18,515 nt of DNA from Flavobacteriaceae bacterium (GTDB lineage: Bacteria; Bacteroidota; Bacteroidia; Flavobacteriales; Flavobacteriaceae): the NCBI GenBank assembly GCA_013042825.1, contig JABDPL010000070.1, forward strand, positions 1 to 18,515, read 5' to 3'. Under the pieces are notes generated by a model, which was given only the letters and a program-made list of their open reading frames with translations, ran no database searches and was not told the DNA's origin. Both the position numbers and the translations under genes were made by a program. Below are positions 14,709 to 18,515 of this stretch, piece by piece; position 1 is the stretch's first letter; each line of letters opens with the position of its first letter.

Positions 14709-15323
14709 ATGAAAACTATTAGAAACCTCTTTTTACTCGCAACTGTGGTAATGTTTACCACGGCATTTACCCTAAAATCAGATGCTACAGGATATGATAT
14801 TGGGGATATTGCCACTGACTTCGAATTGATGAACATTGATGGTAAGATGGTCTCCCTGTCTGATTATAAAGATGCCAAAGGATTCATTGTGATCTTTACC
14901 TGTAATACGTGTCCGTATGCCGTGAAATACGAAGACCGAATCATTGCACTTGACAAGAAATACGCCGAACAGGGATACCCGGTAATTGCTATTATGCCCA
15001 ACAATACCGATGTGAAACCAGGGGATAGTATGGAAAATATGAAAAAACGAGCGAAGGCTAAAGGATTTACCTTTCCTTACCTTATAGATGAGGATCAGTC
15101 GATCTATCCGCAATACGGTGCAACCAAAACACCACATGTTTATGTGCTCGAAAAAACTGAAAAAGGAAATGTCGTGCAATACATCGGGGCCATCGATGAT
15201 AACTACCAGGATGCTGAAGCGGTCAATGTAAAATATGTAGAGGATGCGGTAGATGCATTGCTTGACGGCCAAGCTGTAAAAGAAACCAAAACACGAGCCA
15301 TTGGCTGCTCTATAAAGGTTTAA
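14709..15323 (+). CDS. Exported redoxin (AhpC/TSA-like thioredoxin-fold protein)
   Basis: The protein is 204 aa from the ATG at 14709; an earlier ATG at 14691 overlaps the previous gene and spoils the signal peptide, so it is not preferred. MKTIRNLFLLATVVMFTTAF is a signal peptide. The domain opens with GDIATDFELMNIDGKMVSL, as in peroxiredoxins and redoxins, and carries TCNTCPYA with Cys65 and Cys68 (CxxC). A third cysteine sits at the very end in AIGCSIK (Cys200), a tail seen in relatives of this flavobacterial family, possibly a resolving or metal-binding residue. No catalytic PxxxTxxC of true peroxiredoxins is present. The likely role is thiol-disulfide exchange outside the cytoplasm, together with the TlpA-like lipoprotein before it. 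Confidence 0.9.
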   Translation: MKTIRNLFLLATVVMFTTAFTLKSDATGYDIGDIATDFELMNIDGKMVSLSDYKDAKGFIVIFTCNTCPYAVKYEDRIIALDKKYAEQGYPVIAIMPNNTDVKPGDSMENMKKRAKAKGFTFPYLIDEDQSIYPQYGATKTPHVYVLEKTEKGNVVQYIGAIDDNYQDAEAVNVKYVEDAVDALLDGQAVKETKTRAIGCSIKV

Positions 15324-15346
15324 ACGCCAAAAGGTATTTAAAAATT

Positions 15347-15379
15347 AAACCCGGAGTTGTAACACTTCGGGTTTTTTTT
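15347..15379 (+). terminator. Rho-independent terminator after the redoxin gene
   Basis: AAACCCGGAGT pairs with ACTTCGGGTTT (11 bp with one G-T) around loop TGTAAC, followed by eight T. It closes the tlpA-like/redoxin unit 23 bases after the stop codon. Confidence 0.93.
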
Positions 15380-15583
15380 CGTCTATAGACTAATAACCGG
15401 AGTATTCCATTTTCTTGATTTAGGTGTCGATTTTTTGTTGCAATAGGCATGGATTGACCAGCACCTTAGGTGTTTACATATTAAGGGGCAATAAATAGGA
15501 TCAAATCTGGGTTTATATACAAAATAATCTTTTGGTGGATGAGCATTGTCGGGGAGAAGCGACCGCCGTTTAAAAGCTTTAGA
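15380..15583. other. Gene-free stretch before the rhodanese gene
   Basis: There is no convincing gene in these about 200 bases. TTAGGTGT occurs twice, at 15420-15427 and 15466-15473; the second copy is part of the quasi-palindrome CACCTTAGGTG (15462-15472). No promoter with both consensus boxes is evident. An in-frame ATG at 15539 exists but is not the likely start of the next gene. Confidence 0.4.
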
Positions 15584-15976
15584 ATGAAAAAAATAGTATA
15601 TTTATTATTACTGAGTTTGGTCATGCTCAGCTGCGAAACAGAGTCGAACTCAGAGGTTGAAATGATCACCCCCGAAGAAATGCATGAAATAGCCAAAATG
15701 GAAAATGTCCAATTAGTTGATATCCGGACACCAAAAGAATTCAGGGCTGGTTATGTCGAAGGCTTTCAGAATATTGATTATTTCTCAAATACATTTCAGC
15801 GGGACTTGCAGCAACTCGATAAGACTAAACCCGTGATCGTTGTATGCCGATCTGGACGCAGAAGTGCGAAATGCTCCAAAAAAATGGTAAAAGCCGGATT
15901 TGTAAAGATATATGACCTTGAGGGCGGGCTCACCAAATGGAAACATGAGGGCTTTGAGCTTAAGACGCTGCAATAA
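15584..15976 (+). CDS. Rhodanese-domain lipoprotein
   Basis: The protein is 130 aa from the ATG at 15584. The frame is open to an earlier ATG at 15539, but only the later start gives the lipoprotein signal MKKIVYLLLLSLVMLSC (Cys17). A single rhodanese domain follows: VQLVDIRTPKEFRAGYVEG (43-60) is the CH2A-like region, and the active loop is VVCRSGRRSAKC with catalytic Cys88. Such domains carry a persulfide and move sulfur to thiols or cyanide. The anchoring places it in the envelope. It follows the thioredoxin-like genes on the same strand but after a strong terminator, so it has its own promoter. Its end lies only 8 bases from the convergent kinase gene, with no hairpin between. Confidence 0.92.
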   Translation: MKKIVYLLLLSLVMLSCETESNSEVEMITPEEMHEIAKMENVQLVDIRTPKEFRAGYVEGFQNIDYFSNTFQRDLQQLDKTKPVIVVCRSGRRSAKCSKKMVKAGFVKIYDLEGGLTKWKHEGFELKTLQ

Positions 15977-15984
15977 TTCTTTTC

Positions 15985-17034
15985 TTACCCAAAAACCCTG
16001 TTCGTTAAGTCCCACAGTAAATCCTTTTTCTGCAGCGCTAGCGAAGTAAATTTAAATAGATTTTTTGCTCGGTCCAGATTGTGTTCTGCATAATTCACCT
16101 TATAATAGATATTCCCGTTTAAGTAATCGGTCAACGCTCTTAGTCCGTGTATGAACGGCATATAGGCAATAGCCAGGGGTAGGCTTTCAATTTCAGATCT
16201 TTCGAGAGCGACCCCTGAACTTTTTAACCCTTTGATGAAACTCCCGAAGCGCTCGACATCAAAGTCGATTTTTGAAAGATCGGTCTCATCTTCAGAGGCC
16301 GGATTCGCTATAGTGCGCACAGCATCGCCAATATCATAGATCAGGAATCCGGGCATAATAGTATCAAGGTCTATCAGGCACAAGGCCTTATTTTCCGAGT
16401 TGAAAAGAAAGTTGTTCAATTTAGTGTCATTATGACAAATGCGCAGGGGTAATTCTGAATTAAAGATGACATTAATAACAGGGAAGTTGGCATTGGCGAA
16501 GTTCACCTCCGCAGATGCCTCCATCAATGTAAGATGATCGGCAAAATCAATGGCATTGATAAATTCCCTGAACCGGTATCCCAAATTGTGAAAATTCGGA
16601 AGGGTTATTTCATAAGCTCCAGGATTCTCGTCCTCCGTCAACTTATGAAAAAGGCCGACTATTCGTCCGGCTTCAAATGCAATTTCCCTGGAATCTGTAG
16701 TGTTAAATACCCTGGAATCTTTTACGAATCGCATGATTCTCCATCGGGAATTGCCCAATTTAAACAGGGTTCGACCTTCCGTCGATCTGAGATATTCAAG
16801 ATGATGATAAGTTTCATGATTGAGTTTATCAAGTGCCAGATCGATATTCTTCTGGATCTTCTCAGGATCATGGAAGACCTGATGATTGATCCGTTGTAAA
16901 ATGTACTCTGAAGTTCCGGATACATCAACACGACTGGTATCGTTGATATAACCATGTTCAATTGGAACAAAACTCAACTCATCTGAAAGTATTCCGAATC
17001 CTTTTAAGACCTCTGTCAGAATTCTTATATCCAT
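15985..17034 (-). CDS. Anomeric sugar kinase of the NahK / aminoglycoside-phosphotransferase family
   Basis: The protein is 349 aa, close to N-acetylhexosamine 1-kinase (NahK, about 360 aa). Visible marks are the nucleotide loop HGYINDTSRV (27-36), the catalytic loop ICHNDTKLNNFLF with Asp203 (199-211), and the metal-binding LIDLDTIMPG with Asp222 and Asp224. HNDTKLNNFLF is the NahK-type form rather than the form of macrolide or aminoglycoside kinases. Such enzymes phosphorylate the C1 hydroxyl of GlcNAc, GalNAc or related sugars. The gene starts 3 bases after the nucleotidyltransferase, its natural partner: kinase makes the sugar 1-phosphate, transferase makes the NDP-sugar. An AmgK (MurNAc recycling) role is an alternative. 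Substrate not provable from sequence. Confidence 0.85.
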   Translation of the reverse strand: MDIRILTEVLKGFGILSDELSFVPIEHGYINDTSRVDVSGTSEYILQRINHQVFHDPEKIQKNIDLALDKLNHETYHHLEYLRSTEGRTLFKLGNSRWRIMRFVKDSRVFNTTDSREIAFEAGRIVGLFHKLTEDENPGAYEITLPNFHNLGYRFREFINAIDFADHLTLMEASAEVNFANANFPVINVIFNSELPLRICHNDTKLNNFLFNSENKALCLIDLDTIMPGFLIYDIGDAVRTIANPASEDETDLSKIDFDVERFGSFIKGLKSSGVALERSEIESLPLAIAYMPFIHGLRALTDYLNGNIYYKVNYAEHNLDRAKNLFKFTSLALQKKDLLWDLTNRVFG

Positions 17035-17037
17035 TTT

Positions 17038-17928
17038 TCAGCTTGTAAGCCAAAGCGGACTGGGATATTGGCCCTTGTCAGTCAATTGTTTAAGGGTTTT
17101 TACCGCATTGACCTTGTCATCATAATAAGTTACTCCAAACCAATCACTTTTTGAATCTATCACCTCGATATCGATAACGCCTTTACTCATCATTTCCTGA
17201 GCAACAAATGGAAGGTAGATCTCGCTTTTTTCATGATTTGATTTATCTTCGAGGAAATGTCTGAAGTATGCTGTAATGTAGTCGAAAATAGAGGCATGAC
17301 ATATCCAGAAATTCATGGAAACCATGGTTTCGGGATCCAGATATATTTCAGAAGCTTCATCAAAGATACCCTTATCTGTTGCCTTGATCTTGATATGTTC
17401 TTCTATACTCAAAAGTTTGCCATCTGTTGCCTCGCAAACACCTCTTGACACTGTACCATGATCAGAGAGCGTATCCCTGAGCTTATAACCGACAAGGGCA
17501 TAGGTTGATTCAGAGGTGTTTCTTCCTATGAATTCCGAGGCCCCGTCGAAAGCTGATTTACCGTAATAGTCATCGGCGTTTATAATCACGAAATCGCCTT
17601 TGATCACTTCACGTGCTGTCCATACGGCATGCGCTGTTCCCCAGGGTTTTTCCCGGGAGGTTTCGATTTCCATACCCTCAGGTATGTCCTGAATGTCCTG
17701 AACCAGGACATCGAGTTTGATTAGGTCGGGTAGTCGGGTTTCCAAATAGGTTTTCAGAAATTCCTGATTGACGGCTTTGGTGATGATAACGATATGATCA
17801 AATCCGTTGGAAATGGCATCATAAATACTGAATTCCATAAGGAACTCATCCCTGGGGCCTAATTCATCAAATTGCTTGAGTTTTCCATAACGGCTACCGC
17901 TTCCGGCTGCCATAAGTAAGAGGGTCAT
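17038..17928 (-). CDS. Sugar-1-phosphate nucleotidyltransferase
   Basis: The protein is 296 aa. The N-terminal signature LLLMAAGSGSRYGKLKQF (3-20), then DELGP, is the NTP-binding loop of the NTP-transferase family. KPWGTAHAVWTA near residue 93 contacts the base, and FVIINADDYYGK holds the metal-binding Asp. The protein is longer than MurU (about 225 aa) and lacks a C-terminal beta-helix acetyltransferase, so it is not GlmU. It likely turns the 1-phosphate made by the downstream kinase into a UDP- or GDP-sugar. The two genes form an operon with a 3-base gap, divergent from the small coiled-coil gene. A clear consensus promoter is not visible in the 119-base gap. Confidence 0.87.
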   Translation of the reverse strand: MTLLLMAAGSGSRYGKLKQFDELGPRDEFLMEFSIYDAISNGFDHIVIITKAVNQEFLKTYLETRLPDLIKLDVLVQDIQDIPEGMEIETSREKPWGTAHAVWTAREVIKGDFVIINADDYYGKSAFDGASEFIGRNTSESTYALVGYKLRDTLSDHGTVSRGVCEATDGKLLSIEEHIKIKATDKGIFDEASEIYLDPETMVSMNFWICHASIFDYITAYFRHFLEDKSNHEKSEIYLPFVAQEMMSKGVIDIEVIDSKSDWFGVTYYDDKVNAVKTLKQLTDKGQYPSPLWLTS

Positions 17929-18047
17929 TTCATCGATAATTTGGTCATAAAAATAGAATATTGTAGTGAATTTGGACCGTTCATCGAATAAAAACCGATT
18001 TATTTTTTGTATTTTTTACATTGAAATAATCAAATTAATCCATTAAC

Positions 18048-18335
18048 ATGAGTACAGCATTAGCCATAGCTATCTTCATGGTCATCTTTTTTTCAAGTAT
18101 TACCGCTTGGGCATTTTATTTTTCTGAACGAAAAGAAAACCGAAAATGGCAAGAGAAACAGCGAAAAGAAGAGGAGAAGGAGTTGAGATTTCAAAAGCTA
18201 AAGGAAGAAGCTGCCAAAAGGCGTCTTGAGATCGATGAAAAGTACGAACTTCAAAATCATAGAAGTGACGAAATTCAACGGGAACTGGATAAGCTAGAGC
18301 AGAAAAATAGTTCCATGATTGGGCATGTTGCCTAA
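18048..18335 (+). CDS. Small membrane-anchored coiled-coil protein, unrecognised
   Basis: The protein is 95 aa. A single hydrophobic helix (residues about 4-26, ALAIAIFMVIFFSSITAWAF) is followed by a long, highly charged helix (27-88) rich in Lys, Glu and Arg, with heptad-like spacing (KEEEKELRFQKLKEEAAKRR) ending at DELDKLEQ-like repeats. The likely topology is N-terminus in the membrane and the coiled coil in the cytoplasm. No enzyme motif is visible. The ATG is preceded by AT-rich sequence typical of the group, and the gene is divergent from the nucleotidyltransferase. I do not recognise a family and assign no function. Confidence 0.7.
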   Translation: MSTALAIAIFMVIFFSSITAWAFYFSERKENRKWQEKQRKEEEKELRFQKLKEEAAKRRLEIDEKYELQNHRSDEIQRELDKLEQKNSSMIGHVA

Positions 18336-18385
18336 GAATTGGTCTTTTATCTTCACTTAAAGCCGGTCTTATTATTCCCGGGCAA

Positions 18386-18515
18386 CTAAAGCCAAGGCGG
18401 GTGTAATTGGTCGATCAAACCCTTGATCACAAATTTCGCTTGTGAGTCAATATCAGGGTTATTTGCCTTATCATATAAATTTCAGGCAGTCTAAGCTTCT
18501 TGGACTACATGAGGC
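18386..18515 (-). pseudogene. Possible frameshifted C-terminal gene remnant at the window edge
   Basis: On the minus strand one frame reads YDKANNPDIDSQAKFVIKG and LIDQLHPPWL, ending at TAG (18388-18386), with protein-like composition. It is blocked by TGA at its upstream end, but joining it across two bases (18473-18474) to the neighbouring frame gives SKKLRLPEIY just before it. That frame in turn has a TAG at 18507-18505. This may be a decayed gene end; the family is not recognised and the rest is outside the window. The same stretch can form the hairpins GATCAA/TTGATC and TTGATCACAA/TTGTGAGTCAA. Confidence 0.3.

Noticed and set aside
14778..15272. Minus-strand open frame of 164 codons
   Set aside because: Antisense to the redoxin gene, Ile/Phe/His-rich, no motif; the plus-strand frame has clear family motifs.
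1..18515. Search by eye for CRISPR arrays, tRNA, rRNA, IS ends or prophage genes
   Set aside because: None seen; no regularly spaced repeats, no transposase or integrase motifs, and gene content is chromosomal housekeeping and envelope functions.

Overview
The window looks like chromosomal DNA of a Flavobacteriaceae-type member of the Bacteroidota, and I see no phage, IS element, CRISPR array, rRNA or tRNA. The lineage call rests on four things. One gene carries a type IX secretion (gliding-motility-associated) C-terminal domain. Another is a SusC-like plug protein. The trp genes run trpEGDCFBA. The trp promoter matches the Bacteroidota consensus TTTG-N19-TAnnTTTG exactly.

Left part (1-3550): the 3' end of an RluA/RluD-type pseudouridine synthase, then yaaA (peroxide-stress protein). 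A small ribosomal THX protein with a histone-H1-like Lys/Ala tail lies on the other strand. Next come a barrel-less SusC-like plug lipoprotein-sized protein, a uracil-DNA-glycosylase-superfamily protein that starts at TTG right after the plug gene's stop codon, and an unrecognised six-helix membrane protein.

Centre (3618-11700, all minus strand): a tightly packed tryptophan operon, trpE-trpG-trpD-trpC-trpF-trpB-trpA, with ATGA overlaps or 2-nt gaps. It converts chorismate to tryptophan. Two exported proteins, a SIMPL-domain protein and a COG4099-type serine hydrolase, follow with gaps of 24 and 23 nt and no visible terminator, so they may be a tail of the same operon. Ahead of trpE lies an apparent transcription attenuator: a strong promoter, a short reading frame with three consecutive Trp codons, an antiterminator helix that spans the leader stop codon, and a rho-independent terminator ending a few bases before the trpE ATG. 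This is the most interesting regulatory structure in the window.

Right part (11803-18515): divergent from trp is a type IX-secreted protein with three Cys-bounded Ig/FN3-like repeats. A shared bidirectional terminator separates it from a convergent MarR-type regulator, whose promoter contains a perfect 12-bp palindrome. Divergent from the regulator are a thioredoxin-like lipoprotein and an exported redoxin (a two-gene unit ending at a strong terminator), followed by a rhodanese lipoprotein. Together these form a small envelope thiol/sulfur cluster. On the minus strand, an anomeric sugar kinase of the NahK type and a sugar-1-phosphate nucleotidyltransferase form a likely two-step route from free sugar to NDP-sugar. 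A small membrane-anchored coiled-coil protein follows, and the last about 130 bases may hold a degraded gene end.
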